Shown here: positions 36,704 through 45,799 of the stretch, in pieces
Numbering within the stretch: the first letter of the stretch is position 1
Layout: each line of letters starts with the position of its first letter
Assembly (NCBI RefSeq): GCF_014652455.1
Contig: NZ_BMYV01000001.1
Span: 310,001 to 374,000 of the forward strand
DNA length: 64,000 nt
Direction: 5' to 3'
Origin: Litorimonas cladophorae
GTDB lineage: Bacteria; Pseudomonadota; Alphaproteobacteria; Caulobacterales; Maricaulaceae
The notes under the pieces: model-generated
What the model was told of the DNA's origin: nothing
The model's input: only the letters and a program-made list of their open reading frames with translations
The model's database searches: none
Made by a program: the position numbers and the translations under genes

Positions 36704-37661
36704 GAGAGAACTCCACCAAGCGTGAAAGGATGGTTTTTGCGTTGCCCGTGTCGATGGATTTGGCGGCCATCTCCAGACCTTCGGCGACGTCGGTGACCTT
36801 GCCTGCGATGGTCAATGTGGCGGCAGTGTTTAGTCTGACGATTTCACGATAGGGCGATAGTTCACCGTTCAACAAAGCGTCGAGTGCCGCGGCGTTTCGC
36901 TCTGGCGCGCCGCCCGCGAGTGCCGATAGAGGTACGGAGGATAAGCCAAATGTTTCGGGTACAATTTCAAATTCTGTTATGGTGCCGTCTTTCAAATGAG
37001 CGACGGTGGTCGGGCCAGTGGTTGTAATCTCATCCATGCCATCCTGCCCGTGAACCACCATTGCAGACGTTACTCCATTTGCTTTGAGCGCTTCGGCCAT
37101 TGGGCGCACAAGATGGGCTTCTGCGCTACCGACCAACATATGTGTGACGCTGGCGGGGTTTGAAAGCGGGCCTAAGCGATTGAAAATCGTGCGTGTCCCG
37201 ATCTGTTTCCGAGCAGGTCCGACATGGCGCATGGCAGGGTGATAGGTTGGAGCGAACAGGAACCCCATGCCGACGTCTGACACGGCCGCAGCGGCCCGCT
37301 CTGGACTCATGCCTATATTCACACCCAGTTCTGAGAGTGTATCTGCTGTACCTGTCGGGCTGCTCGCGCCGCGATTTCCGTGTTTTGCGACGGGTACCCC
37401 TGCGCCCGCGACAACGAAAGCCGTCGCGGTTGATATGGACAAAAGCTTGAGACCCGTTCCGCCTGTGCCGACGATATCAACCGCGCCTTCGGGCACGACG
37501 ACGCGGCGCATATGTTCGCGCATCACGGCAACGCCAGCGGTCAGTTGTTCCGCGCCCACGCCTTCAGCCTCAATTTGAACCAAGGCTTTGACGATGTCGG
37601 GAGCTTCCATTTCGCCCGACAGCATAGCCGTCAGTGCGGCACGGAGATCGTCGGCATTCAC
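36696..37661 (-). CDS. trpD: Anthranilate phosphoribosyltransferase
   Basis: TrpD transfers phosphoribose from PRPP to anthranilate. The 321-residue protein has an N-terminal helical dimer domain and the glycine-rich PRPP loop DIVGTGGTGLKLLSIST (about 62-78), followed by VAKHGNRGASSPTGTAD (about 92-108). The metal-binding DE pair is in HGQDGMDEITTT. The start is GTG overlapping the trpG stop (GTGA), giving MNADDLRAALT. The length is at the short end of the family. Confidence 0.96.
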   Translation of the reverse strand: MNADDLRAALTAMLSGEMEAPDIVKALVQIEAEGVGAEQLTAGVAVMREHMRRVVVPEGAVDIVGTGGTGLKLLSISTATAFVVAGAGVPVAKHGNRGASSPTGTADTLSELGVNIGMSPERAAAAVSDVGMGFLFAPTYHPAMRHVGPARKQIGTRTIFNRLGPLSNPASVTHMLVGSAEAHLVRPMAEALKANGVTSAMVVHGQDGMDEITTTGPTTVAHLKDGTITEFEIVPETFGLSSVPLSALAGGAPERNAAALDALLNGELSPYREIVRLNTAATLTIAGKVTDVAEGLEMAAKSIDTGNAKTILSRLVEFSHG

Positions 37662-38227
37662 GCCATCAGCTCCAAAAACTTGCCGATCAATTTGTGACCA
37701 TTTTCGGATGCGATAGATTCGGGGTGAAACTGCAGACCGTGGATGGGGCGGGTCGCGTGGCGTAGACCCATGATTTCGCCGTCATCAACCCAGGAATTCA
37801 CGAGCAATTCGCCGGGGAGGCTTTCACGTTCCACAGATAATGAATGATAGCGCGTGGCGTTAAACGGACTTTCCAATCCCGCAAACACACCCGTACCATC
37901 ATGATGCATTGGAGAGATTTTGCCGTGCATGATTTCCTTGGCGCGAATGACTTTCCCGCCAAAGGCCTGACCAATACTTTGCATGCCAAGACAAATACCG
38001 AGGATCGGCAGGTCGTCTGGCGCGTTTGCGATGAGGTCAAGGCAGATGCCCGCTTCATTCGGTGTGCAAGGACCCGGTGACAAAAGAATGCCCTTTGCGC
38101 CCATTGCGAGGGCCTCTGCCGCGCTCAGGTCATCATTTCGGATGACTTTGGTATCTGCGCCTAATTCCTGCGCATAGTGCACAAGGTTATAAGTAAAGCT
38201 GTCGTAATTATCGATGACGAGGAGCAT
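37658..38227 (-). CDS. trpG: Anthranilate synthase component II (glutamine amidotransferase)
   Basis: TrpG supplies ammonia from glutamine to TrpE. The 189-residue class I amidotransferase has the nucleophile Cys79 in LGICLGMQ, the oxyanion region LLSPGPCTPNEAG (48-60) and the His/Glu pair in GLQFHPES near the C-terminus. The gene is separate from trpE (3-bp gap), unlike the fused TrpEG of rhizobia. It could also serve p-aminobenzoate synthase (PabA role) if no other pabA exists, which is inference. Confidence 0.96.
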   Translation of the reverse strand: MLLVIDNYDSFTYNLVHYAQELGADTKVIRNDDLSAAEALAMGAKGILLSPGPCTPNEAGICLDLIANAPDDLPILGICLGMQSIGQAFGGKVIRAKEIMHGKISPMHHDGTGVFAGLESPFNATRYHSLSVERESLPGELLVNSWVDDGEIMGLRHATRPIHGLQFHPESIASENGHKLIGKFLELMA

Positions 38228-38230
38228 GGC

Positions 38231-39700
38231 TTAGCGATTGCCTCCGAACCTGACACTTTGTTCGGCGGCGCGGAACAGAGCGTTGGATTTGTGGATCGTT
38301 TCTTCAAATTCCATCTGGGCGACACTGTCCATAACAATGCCTGCACCCGCGCGGACATGCAGCGTGCCATCTTTGACGATGGCGGTCCGCAGCGCGATGG
38401 CCGTATCCATGTCACCCGTGACAGAGAGGTAACCAATAGCGCCCGCATAGATGCCGCGCTTTTCGTCTTCCAATTCGTCGATAATTTCCATCGCGCGAAC
38501 CTTAGGTGCGCCGCTAACAGTACCGGCCGGAAATCCTGCGAAGAGGGCATCTAGCGTGTCCAAACCATCGCGGATTTCACCGATGACATTAGAGACAATG
38601 TGCATGACGTGGCTGTAGCGTTCGATCGTAAAACGCTCGGTGACTTTGACTGTGCCGGGTTTTGCGACACGGCCAACATCATTGCGACCCAAATCGAGCA
38701 ACATCAGATGTTCTGCGCATTCTTTTGGATCGGCGAGCAAATCCGCTTCGAACTGGTTGTCTTCGACCGTGGTTTTTCCGCGCGGGCGCGTGCCTGCGAT
38801 GGGCCGAACTGTGACGGTGTTATCGCGCAAACGGACAAGGATTTCGGGGCTAGAACCAATGACCTGATGGTCGTCGAAATCTAGGAAATAGAGAAAAGGC
38901 GATGGGTTCATGCGGCGCAAGGATCGGTAAAGCGCAAAGGGCGACGCGGGCAATGGGGCGGATAGACGTTGGCCGATGACGACTTGGAAGACATCACCCG
39001 CGAGAATGTAGTCTTTCGCCTTGGCAACGCGTGCGCCGAATGTCGACGCATCCGTTCCCATGGTTGGCGTTAAGGTGGGAATGGCAACGTCCCGACTGAA
39101 ATTGGCTGAGACGGGCAGGGCAAGATCGGCGGCAACGCGTTCAATCCGTGCACAAGCTTCGTCATAATTTCCATTCGCTGGCAGAGGCGACGCAATGATA
39201 ATTTCTTGGGCAACTTGATCAAAGATACACACAATTCGAGGGCGGACTTTAATCGCGTCGGGTGTGCCAATTGGATCGTGCTTTGCGCCGGGCAAGCTTT
39301 CGACCTGACGCACCATGTCATAGCCGAGGTAACCAAAAAGCCCTGAAGCCATCGGGGGAATGTCTTCGGGTAAATCAAAGCTGACTTCGTCTTGCAGCGC
39401 GCGCAAAGCGTCCAGAGGTTTGCCTTCGTAGGGCGAATATGTCGAACCACCATCTCGGCTGATCTCGCTCTGGTCGCCATGAGAGCGCCAGACGATGTCG
39501 GGATCGAAACCGAAAAAACTATAACGCCCGCGCTGTTCACCGCCTGTTACAGACTCGAACAAAAACGCATAAGGCTTTCCTAATCCCGCTTTGAGGAAAG
39601 CCGAGACAGGTGTGTCGATATCATTAATGACGCGCGCGTGGACCAATTGGGCCTTTTGCGTATCAACGGTATCACGCGATGGAAAAAACGTGAGTGTCAT
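38231..39700 (-). CDS. trpE: Anthranilate synthase component I
   Basis: TrpE converts chorismate and ammonia to anthranilate and is normally inhibited by tryptophan. The 489-residue protein has an N-terminal regulatory domain with FLFESVTGGEQRGRYSF (about 47-63, the LLES-like tryptophan site) and the C-terminal chorismate-binding domain with PIAGTRPRGKT, LLADPKECAEHLMLLDLGRND and AGFPAGTVSGAPKVRAMEII. It starts 8 bp after ppiD. No trpL leader peptide or attenuator is visible in that gap, so regulation must come from upstream of ppiD or be enzymatic. Confidence 0.96.
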   Translation of the reverse strand: MTLTFFPSRDTVDTQKAQLVHARVINDIDTPVSAFLKAGLGKPYAFLFESVTGGEQRGRYSFFGFDPDIVWRSHGDQSEISRDGGSTYSPYEGKPLDALRALQDEVSFDLPEDIPPMASGLFGYLGYDMVRQVESLPGAKHDPIGTPDAIKVRPRIVCIFDQVAQEIIIASPLPANGNYDEACARIERVAADLALPVSANFSRDVAIPTLTPTMGTDASTFGARVAKAKDYILAGDVFQVVIGQRLSAPLPASPFALYRSLRRMNPSPFLYFLDFDDHQVIGSSPEILVRLRDNTVTVRPIAGTRPRGKTTVEDNQFEADLLADPKECAEHLMLLDLGRNDVGRVAKPGTVKVTERFTIERYSHVMHIVSNVIGEIRDGLDTLDALFAGFPAGTVSGAPKVRAMEIIDELEDEKRGIYAGAIGYLSVTGDMDTAIALRTAIVKDGTLHVRAGAGIVMDSVAQMEFEETIHKSNALFRAAEQSVRFGGNR

Positions 39701-39708
39701 CGCGGTAT

Positions 39709-41643
39709 CTATTCGCCTTCAATACCCATAATTGCACGTACCTGCTCTGGATATTCGCGTAACTCATGTTCTTTTAAAATCGCTAGGCGATAGGCATTCT
39801 GAATATCGCCGCTGATTTCGGAGCCAATATTACGCTGAACAACGTCAAGAATTTCACCCGCCAAACCATCCGAGTTGGGCGTAATCGCGTCCAAACGTGC
39901 GATTGTGTAAGTCAACGGCCGTCCGCCAGACCCGCGGGCGAGGTCACCGACATTTGCCTTCAACAAGTCAACAACGACTTGGCCAGCGATATCGCGTGGC
40001 GGTTGCGCGCGCGAAATACCGCGATCCTGCAGATCAGCGGCACTGCCAAGCTCCTCTGCAATGTCTTCTAGGCTGCGACCGTCGCGGACTTCTTGTAGAA
40101 TCTCCAATCCGCGAGCGTTTAACGCCGTCTGGATTTGTTCATTTTTCCAAGCGGTCAAGACATTGTCTCTGACCTCAGAGAGGGGACGAACGGTACTATC
40201 AATCACATCCGTCACGCGGAATGACACATATCCCTCTTGCGCGGTTGGATAGATGTCCGTGTCAAAACCGATGTCTTCGGTAAAGATCAGACGCAGCAGT
40301 TCATCATCCTGAGCAATACCGGGGATGTTGGCAGAGCCGTTCATGACTAAGCCGTCGCGCGTTTTGCCAACGCGATCAATATGGTCATAGCTCTCCATTG
40401 GAAGGTTTAGCGCTTCCGCAATCGTCTCGAGAGTTTCTCCGTTGAGGAGACGTTCGTCGAGAGAGTCACTGATTTCGAAGATTTTTCCTTTTGCGCGATC
40501 CAGTCCAATTTCGCGTCGAATTTGGGCTTCGACTGATGCAAAGCGTGGCGTCGTTGCGGCCGTGACATTGGAAACGAAAACGGCCTCCCAGCTACCCAAG
40601 CTATTCTCGCTGGCCTTGGCTTCACCTTCGGACAATGAGAAAGCCGTCGCATCGGTAACGGAGTCGAGAAGCTGGTTTTCTTGGATGGCGTCAAAGCGAT
40701 CTGGCGCCAGAAGGCCAAGCGCTGTGGCAACGCTCTCAGGTTCCTCGCCTGCATTTAGGCGGGTGGCCGCAGCTTTGGCTGTCGCTTCATCGGATGCCGT
40801 AATCACGACCACATCTCGTGACGCTTTCGTCCCGATATCGCCGCGCGCAATCCGAGCGTCAAATTCGTTCTGAACGTCTTCTTCGGTGATCTCACCTGCA
40901 ACGTCAGGCAAAAAACCTGATGGCTCAAGACGGATCATGGTGACTTGGCGATATTCTGGCGCCGTGTAGCGAACGGCATTCGCGTCTAGATAGGCTTGCA
41001 AGACATCGTCCTCTGGTGTCTCGGGTGTTGGGACAGCGTCTTTGTTCAATGTGAGTACGGTGGCCTTGCGTTGTTCCGATAGGAAATCAAACTGACGCTT
41101 TGCATATCCAGAAGGGGCCTGAATGCCACCGACGATGGCTTCAACCGTTTGGATTCGACGTAAGTCCCGCAGGGTGTCTTCTTCAAATTTTTTGACCGAG
41201 TAGCCATTTCGCAATCCGCCGAGGGCTTGCTCGAGCCGTTCGCGAGAAAATTGCCCTGTCACGTTGGATTGAAAGGCAGGTATCGATTCGATGTAAGCCT
41301 TCGCATCCGCGCGGTTCACACCCACACCCAAATCTTGCGAATCTTTCTCTACCGCTAGCGTGACTTGATATTGGGCTAGTAACTCCTGGTGGATACCTTG
41401 TTGGTAGGCCTCTTCGTTTGTGAGGCCTTCACCGCGTTGTGTCGCAATTTCGCGAAGGCGGGTTTGCAGGTCGCGGTTGAAGTCACGTGTCGGAACGCTG
41501 GCGTCACCGACACTGATTACGGCATTTCGTACGCCGGGCACAAAAATATCGTTCACGCCCCAGACCGCAAAGGCCAGAACAAGAAGACCAACGAGGATCG
41601 CGACAAACGCCCCTCTGATTTTTCCACCGATGGATTGAGCCAT
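39709..41643 (-). CDS. ppiD: Membrane-anchored periplasmic folding factor (PpiD-like, SurA_N domain)
   Basis: This 644-residue protein has a short cytoplasmic N-terminus (MAQSIGGKIRG), one transmembrane helix (about 12-32) and a large periplasmic part. A SurA-type chaperone domain occupies about 40-200, a parvulin-like region lies in the middle, and a second SurA-like helical segment follows. It likely helps newly exported outer-membrane proteins to fold. The parvulin part is divergent, so isomerase activity is doubtful. It heads the trpEGDC cluster with an 8-bp gap to trpE, a conserved alphaproteobacterial linkage, and is divergent from tpiA. Confidence 0.88.
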   Translation of the reverse strand: MAQSIGGKIRGAFVAILVGLLVLAFAVWGVNDIFVPGVRNAVISVGDASVPTRDFNRDLQTRLREIATQRGEGLTNEEAYQQGIHQELLAQYQVTLAVEKDSQDLGVGVNRADAKAYIESIPAFQSNVTGQFSRERLEQALGGLRNGYSVKKFEEDTLRDLRRIQTVEAIVGGIQAPSGYAKRQFDFLSEQRKATVLTLNKDAVPTPETPEDDVLQAYLDANAVRYTAPEYRQVTMIRLEPSGFLPDVAGEITEEDVQNEFDARIARGDIGTKASRDVVVITASDEATAKAAATRLNAGEEPESVATALGLLAPDRFDAIQENQLLDSVTDATAFSLSEGEAKASENSLGSWEAVFVSNVTAATTPRFASVEAQIRREIGLDRAKGKIFEISDSLDERLLNGETLETIAEALNLPMESYDHIDRVGKTRDGLVMNGSANIPGIAQDDELLRLIFTEDIGFDTDIYPTAQEGYVSFRVTDVIDSTVRPLSEVRDNVLTAWKNEQIQTALNARGLEILQEVRDGRSLEDIAEELGSAADLQDRGISRAQPPRDIAGQVVVDLLKANVGDLARGSGGRPLTYTIARLDAITPNSDGLAGEILDVVQRNIGSEISGDIQNAYRLAILKEHELREYPEQVRAIMGIEGE

Positions 41644-41701
41644 GAGATTCCGAAGCCTATTGAGTAAAACGAGCTAAAACTTGGCCCGTCTTAAACACGG
41701 C

Positions 41702-41726
41702 TAACGCGCCTTACAAGGCCGCGTTA
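41702..41726. repeat. Inverted repeat in the ppiD-tpiA divergent region
   Basis: TAACGCGCCTT (41702-41712) and AAGGCCGCGTTA (41715-41726) pair with one bulged C. It lies 59 bp from the ppiD start and 57 bp from the ATG at 41783. It could be an operator shared by the two promoters or a short RNA hairpin; no known regulator motif is recognised. Confidence 0.4.
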
Positions 41727-41782
41727 CGCTTGCAATTCGTGTGTTTTCAGGGTCTTTTGATTTTGAATATCGGAGACCCATG

Positions 41783-42496
41783 ATGCCCCAGACTTTACGC
41801 CCGTTAATTGCCGCGAATTGGAAAATGCACGGCGGCTTAAGCTGGACCTCCAAACCCTCAGATTTCGAGGCCATTTATCCATCGTCAGAGCGGCGACATT
41901 TGGATGTTCTGATTTGCCCGCCAGCGACGTTACTAGCCTCCATGAATGACGGAGTATTCTTAGGCGGGCAGGATTGTCATGCCGCTGTATCGGGGGCGCA
42001 CACAGGTGATGTGTCGGCTGAGATGCTAAAAGATGCTGGCGCCACATATGTTATTGTGGGTCACAGCGAACGTCGCGCGGGCGGTGATACAGATGAAGAT
42101 GTCCATGCGAAAGCCGAGGCCGCAAAACGGGCCGGCCTAATTCCAATCATTTGTGTGGGCGAGACTGAAAGCCAACGCGATGCGGGGCAGGCCGAACATG
42201 TTGTCTCTGAACAAATTAAAGCCAGCGTGCCAGATATCGCAAATTATGTCATAGCGTATGAACCCGTCTGGGCGATTGGCACGGGAAAGACTGCGACACC
42301 CGATGATGTCGATGAAATGCACAACGCCATTCGGGCTCAGGTGGGGCCAGATGTTCAGTTGCTTTACGGAGGGTCCGTCAAACCCGCCAATGCTGAAAGT
42401 TTGCTGGCGTTGAAAAACGTCAATGGTGCGTTAATTGGCGGCGCTGGTTTGGAAATGGAAAGCTTGGCAGCAATCGCCAGAGCCGCGCCGAAATAG
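41783..42496 (+). CDS. tpiA: Triose-phosphate isomerase
   Basis: TpiA interconverts dihydroxyacetone phosphate and glyceraldehyde 3-phosphate. Of two adjacent ATGs, 41783 sits at the better distance (7 bases) from GGAG, giving 237 residues (MPQTLRPLIAANWKMHGG); 41780 adds one Met. Catalytic residues are Lys14 (NWKM), His94 (VGHSERR) and Glu160 (YEPVWAIGTG), with loop 6 intact and the phosphate-binding YGGSVKPAN. It is slightly short for the family (about 250) because of a compact region after residue 18. It is divergent from ppiD, as in most relatives. Confidence 0.96.
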   Translation: MPQTLRPLIAANWKMHGGLSWTSKPSDFEAIYPSSERRHLDVLICPPATLLASMNDGVFLGGQDCHAAVSGAHTGDVSAEMLKDAGATYVIVGHSERRAGGDTDEDVHAKAEAAKRAGLIPIICVGETESQRDAGQAEHVVSEQIKASVPDIANYVIAYEPVWAIGTGKTATPDDVDEMHNAIRAQVGPDVQLLYGGSVKPANAESLLALKNVNGALIGGAGLEMESLAAIARAAPK

Positions 42497-42618
42497 GCGC
42501 GCGTCAGTTAGAGCTTAACAAACAGGGTTAACCAAGCGTCAACGCCTTGCTGGCAATCATTGGACAACGATTCGAAACTTGTCGGATTTGTCTGAAGTGA
42601 TTGCCTTGCGAGGATACC

Positions 42619-43788
42619 ATGCGTTTTTTGACGGCCGCCCTTTTCACAACGATTTTATCGGCGCCCGCATTTGCGGCCGATTTGGGCATGTATCGTCCGG
42701 GAACACCTTATAGCAGCTCTGTCGCGGCGGGCGCTGATGTGTGTGACAATCAATGCGCAGGGGATGCCCAATGTCGTGGCTGGAACTACGTCAAACCAAA
42801 TCCGCGCGCGGCTGGGGTTTGCGAGTTTTTGTCATCCGTTTCTGCGCCGATTTCATCCCAAATTTCAATCTCGGGCGAGAGCCAAAGCGCCGCGCCTTTC
42901 TCGACGCGTGTCACACAGGGCGCAACAAATACCGTAAGAGTAGGGACCACAGTAACGCCGCGCACGAACTCGGTCAAAGTTGGTCAAACGCCTTCGGGTC
43001 GCCGCATTGTGCGCCAGGCGCCAAGCCAACAGATCGCGCCGCAGACTGCGAGCACGCGCCCAATTCAAGATATGAGCCTCACCGCTCAACAAAATCGGTA
43101 TCGACAGGGGCAAGCACCAGTCAAACAACCGATGACGACGCGAGGCCAACCCGTCCCGCCACAGCCAACGCGCCAAATGTTCCGTCCAATTCTTGACGCT
43201 CCCGCGCCGCAGCAAGCCCCCATTTCACAGCAGACCCCTCGGCCACAGCAAGCGTATGCACCACAGCGTCCGGTCGCGGCACAACCACAGCCGCAATATG
43301 ACCCGCGTCATGCTGCAACCCAGCGCCGAGCAACGGGACCGCGCAATATAGCGCCAAGAAGCAATCCTCGGGGTATTCAACACCCCATGTCGTCAATGGG
43401 CCAGCCCGCTGCGCCGCATCCGCAGTCTTCTCGCCCGCCGATCGGACAGCCTATCCCCGCGCCTCACGCCATGCAGTCACAAGCTATGCCGCCCCGTGCG
43501 ATGCAAAGCCGCGCTACCACACCTTCTCAGCGGGTTGCGCAGCTGACGGCGCAGTCGCGAGAACAAGCCCAGCTACCGTCGGTGGGACAATCCATTCCGC
43601 CCCAAGGTCCGATTGCGCTCAGCCCAGAGCAAGCCCGACGCAGTCTGTTCGGCCGTTTAAATGATGATGTAAAGGCGCCTGAGAACACGCCTCAAGATAT
43701 GCCAATCGTGACGGCCGTGCCGAGCAAACCTGTGACGCAAGAGGCGTTGAGTTCGCCTTATGGCGACCTACTAGCTGGCGGACGCTAG
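42619..43788 (+). CDS. Exported PAN/Apple-domain protein with long Pro/Gln-rich tail
   Basis: The 389-residue precursor starts at ATG 42619 (GAGG five bases upstream). A signal peptide (MRFLTAALFTTILSAPAFA) is followed by a small PAN/Apple-like domain with four cysteines (Cys42, 46, 52, 68) and the CRGWNYV motif. From about residue 90 the protein is low-complexity: rich in Pro, Gln, Ala, Arg and Ser, with local repeats such as AMQSQAMPPRAMQSRA. PAN domains bind proteins or carbohydrates, so a periplasmic or surface adhesion role is possible but unproven. The 3' end overlaps the convergent small membrane gene by 18 bp. Confidence 0.75.
   Translation: MRFLTAALFTTILSAPAFAADLGMYRPGTPYSSSVAAGADVCDNQCAGDAQCRGWNYVKPNPRAAGVCEFLSSVSAPISSQISISGESQSAAPFSTRVTQGATNTVRVGTTVTPRTNSVKVGQTPSGRRIVRQAPSQQIAPQTASTRPIQDMSLTAQQNRYRQGQAPVKQPMTTRGQPVPPQPTRQMFRPILDAPAPQQAPISQQTPRPQQAYAPQRPVAAQPQPQYDPRHAATQRRATGPRNIAPRSNPRGIQHPMSSMGQPAAPHPQSSRPPIGQPIPAPHAMQSQAMPPRAMQSRATTPSQRVAQLTAQSREQAQLPSVGQSIPPQGPIALSPEQARRSLFGRLNDDVKAPENTPQDMPIVTAVPSKPVTQEALSSPYGDLLAGGR
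43771..43788. terminator. Short inverted repeat at overlapping convergent stops
   Basis: CTAGC (43771-43775) and GCTAG (43784-43788) pair over an 8-base loop. The stop codon of each convergent gene forms the outer edge of one arm. It is short, with no T tract; a bidirectional terminator is only a possibility. Confidence 0.3.
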
Positions 43789-44115
43789 GCGTTTCTTAAA
43801 CCAGTAAGACAATCCAGCCGTGATCGCTTTGAATGAGAGGCGAAACCAGCCAAACATCACGAAGATGACGAAGCAAACCGTTAGTGCCGTTAAAAGGGCT
43901 TCAGATGTCAACGTGACGTCATAGCGGAACAGAGCCAGCGTTTGTGCGCCGCCAGAAAAGGCCGCGATCATTGCCAGGAATATCCAGACGCCCACCCAGT
44001 AAAAACGGATTAATTCGTCTTTTTGCTTGAACGCAGTAACCGGGATAAAAAACAGTGTGACGAAGGCCAAGGTGATGGCGAACATGATCAATCCGGGTAA
44101 TACGTGTATCAGCAT
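43771..44115 (-). CDS. Small multi-pass membrane protein of unknown function
   Basis: This 114-residue protein has three hydrophobic segments (about 4-27, 38-60, 70-95) and a basic C-terminus (YWFKKRLASAS). I recognise no family or motif. The hydrophobic pattern and the positive cytoplasmic end make a real gene likely. It converges on the PAN-domain gene with an 18-bp overlap, and an inverted repeat (44129-44150) lies just upstream of its start. Co-transcription with prfC (94 bp upstream) is possible. No function is proposed. Confidence 0.65.
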   Translation of the reverse strand: MLIHVLPGLIMFAITLAFVTLFFIPVTAFKQKDELIRFYWVGVWIFLAMIAAFSGGAQTLALFRYDVTLTSEALLTALTVCFVIFVMFGWFRLSFKAITAGLSYWFKKRLASAS

Positions 44116-44128
44116 GAAACGGGTCTCC

Positions 44129-44150
44129 GGAGTAGGGTTAAGTCTACTCC
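44129..44150. repeat. Perfect 7-bp inverted repeat upstream of the small membrane gene
   Basis: GGAGTAG (44129-44135) and CTACTCC (44144-44150) with an 8-base loop lie between prfC and the membrane gene. No T tract follows on either strand, so it may be a processing hairpin or operator. Confidence 0.45.
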
Positions 44151-44209
44151 AGCTGTTTCAATTGCTGTGCCAGTCTGTCAAAAATCTGGTCGTCCGATAA
44201 AGGAGTGGA

Positions 44210-45799
44210 TTAAGCGCGCTCTTTCGTCGTCAGAAAGCGAAGCTCTGGATTTTTCTCCTGAGCATATCCGACATCCCAAGAAGATTTCGCGAGAAACACA
44301 GGTGCGCCGTCGACATCTGTACCCGTCGTCATCATGTTCTTGTCAACAAAGGCTTTGATCAAAGCCTCGTCATCCGCGGCAATCCAGCGCGCGGTTTGGT
44401 AGGGCGGGGCCTCGAAAGTCACCTCTAATCCATATTCGGTTTTGATACGCTCGCGCATAACGTCGATCTGTAGCGACCCCACCGCGCCAACAATCATGTC
44501 GGAGCCAAAGTTTGGTTTGAACAATTGCGTTACGCCTTCCTCTGCGAGGGACTCGAGAGCCTTGCGAAGATGTTTGGCTTTCAACGGGTCTTTCAATTGG
44601 GCGCGGCGCAAAATTTCAGGTGCAAAGTTTGGAATACCCGCAAATATGATCTTGCCGCTCTCGGAGAGGCTATCGCCGACCCGTAAGGCCCCGTGGTTTG
44701 GGATGCCGATAACGTCGCCCGCATAAGCATTCTCGGCCAGTTCGCGGTCTTGAGCGAAAAACAAGATCGGATTGTGGACGGAAACGGTTTTTCCCTCTGC
44801 TGTTTTCAATTTCATACCGCGTTTAAACTCGCCAGAACACATCCGAAGGAAAGCCACGCGATCTCTGTGGTTCAGGTCCATATTCGCTTGAACTTTGAAA
44901 ACAAAACCCGCGACTTCCTTACTGGTTGGCTTAATCATGACCGATTGGCCCGCTTTCTTCGCCGCTTCAGCTTGTGGTTCAGGGCATAATTCGGCGAGGG
45001 CGTTAATGAGTTCCAACACCCCAAATTTACGTAGCGCACTCCCGAAATAAACAGGTGTCATATGTCCTTCGCGGAAAGACTGCTCGTTAAAGTCGGGATA
45101 TTCCTTTGCGAGTTCTTGTTCTTCCATGAATTCGTCGAAGAGGTCGTCATTGTTAAACATGGCCTGAATGCTGTTCCCGTCGACTTGCGTCATCACATGC
45201 TCGCCGCCATCTTCGGGTTTGACGAAATGTAAGAACGCGCCAGTCCGAAGGTCTGCGACCCCTTTAAAGCGGCGGCCAGAGGCGGCAGGCCACTGCATTG
45301 GCACGACGTCGAGCGCGAGTTTGTCTTGGATTTCAGCGATGATCTCAAATGTATCGCGGCCTTCGCGGTCAAGCTTGTTGACGAAAGTAATGATCGGAAT
45401 GTCGCGCAGGCGGCAGACTTCGAATAGCTTCAGCGTTTGCGGCTCAATACCTTTGGCGACATCGAGCACCATAACGGCGCAATCGGCGGCCGTAAGCGTG
45501 CGATAGGTGTCTTCGGAAAAGTCTTCATGGCCCGGCGTGTCGAGCAGGTTGAAAATCAGGTCCTTATGCTCAAATGTCATCACAGAGGAGCTGACGGAAA
45601 TCCCACGTTCTTGTTCGATTTTCATCCAGTCAGATTGGGTGCGGCGGGCTTCGCCCCGCGCAGCGACCTTACCGGCTTGATGGATCGCGCCAGCTGCCAA
45701 GAGCATATTTTCCGTCAGTGTTGTCTTACCCGCATCAGGGTGAGAGATGATCGCAAACACGCGACGACGTTTAGGTTCGATTTCAATAGCCTTGGACAT
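44210..45799 (-). CDS. prfC: Peptide chain release factor 3
   Basis: RF3 is a GTPase that releases RF1/RF2 from terminated ribosomes. I use ATG 45799, which gives 529 residues and the usual N-terminus MSKAIEIEPKRRRVFAIISH; an in-frame upstream ATG adds 35 Pro/Arg-rich residues atypical of the family. G motifs are SHPDAGKTTL (19-28), DTPGHEDFSEDTYR and NKLDRE, followed by domains 2 and 3 with PPYQTARWI near the C-terminus. RF3 occurs only patchily in alphaproteobacteria, so its presence is notable but not strange. Confidence 0.96.
   Translation of the reverse strand: MSKAIEIEPKRRRVFAIISHPDAGKTTLTENMLLAAGAIHQAGKVAARGEARRTQSDWMKIEQERGISVSSSVMTFEHKDLIFNLLDTPGHEDFSEDTYRTLTAADCAVMVLDVAKGIEPQTLKLFEVCRLRDIPIITFVNKLDREGRDTFEIIAEIQDKLALDVVPMQWPAASGRRFKGVADLRTGAFLHFVKPEDGGEHVMTQVDGNSIQAMFNNDDLFDEFMEEQELAKEYPDFNEQSFREGHMTPVYFGSALRKFGVLELINALAELCPEPQAEAAKKAGQSVMIKPTSKEVAGFVFKVQANMDLNHRDRVAFLRMCSGEFKRGMKLKTAEGKTVSVHNPILFFAQDRELAENAYAGDVIGIPNHGALRVGDSLSESGKIIFAGIPNFAPEILRRAQLKDPLKAKHLRKALESLAEEGVTQLFKPNFGSDMIVGAVGSLQIDVMRERIKTEYGLEVTFEAPPYQTARWIAADDEALIKAFVDKNMMTTGTDVDGAPVFLAKSSWDVGYAQEKNPELRFLTTKERA

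Noticed and set aside
42515-42531. TTAA-N9-TTAA upstream of the PAN-domain gene, with a near-identical copy upstream of recA at 55215-55231, considered as CtrA sites
   Set aside because: CtrA sites have a 7-bp spacer (TTAA-N7-TTAA); both of these have 9. The likeness of the two copies is curious but not enough to call.
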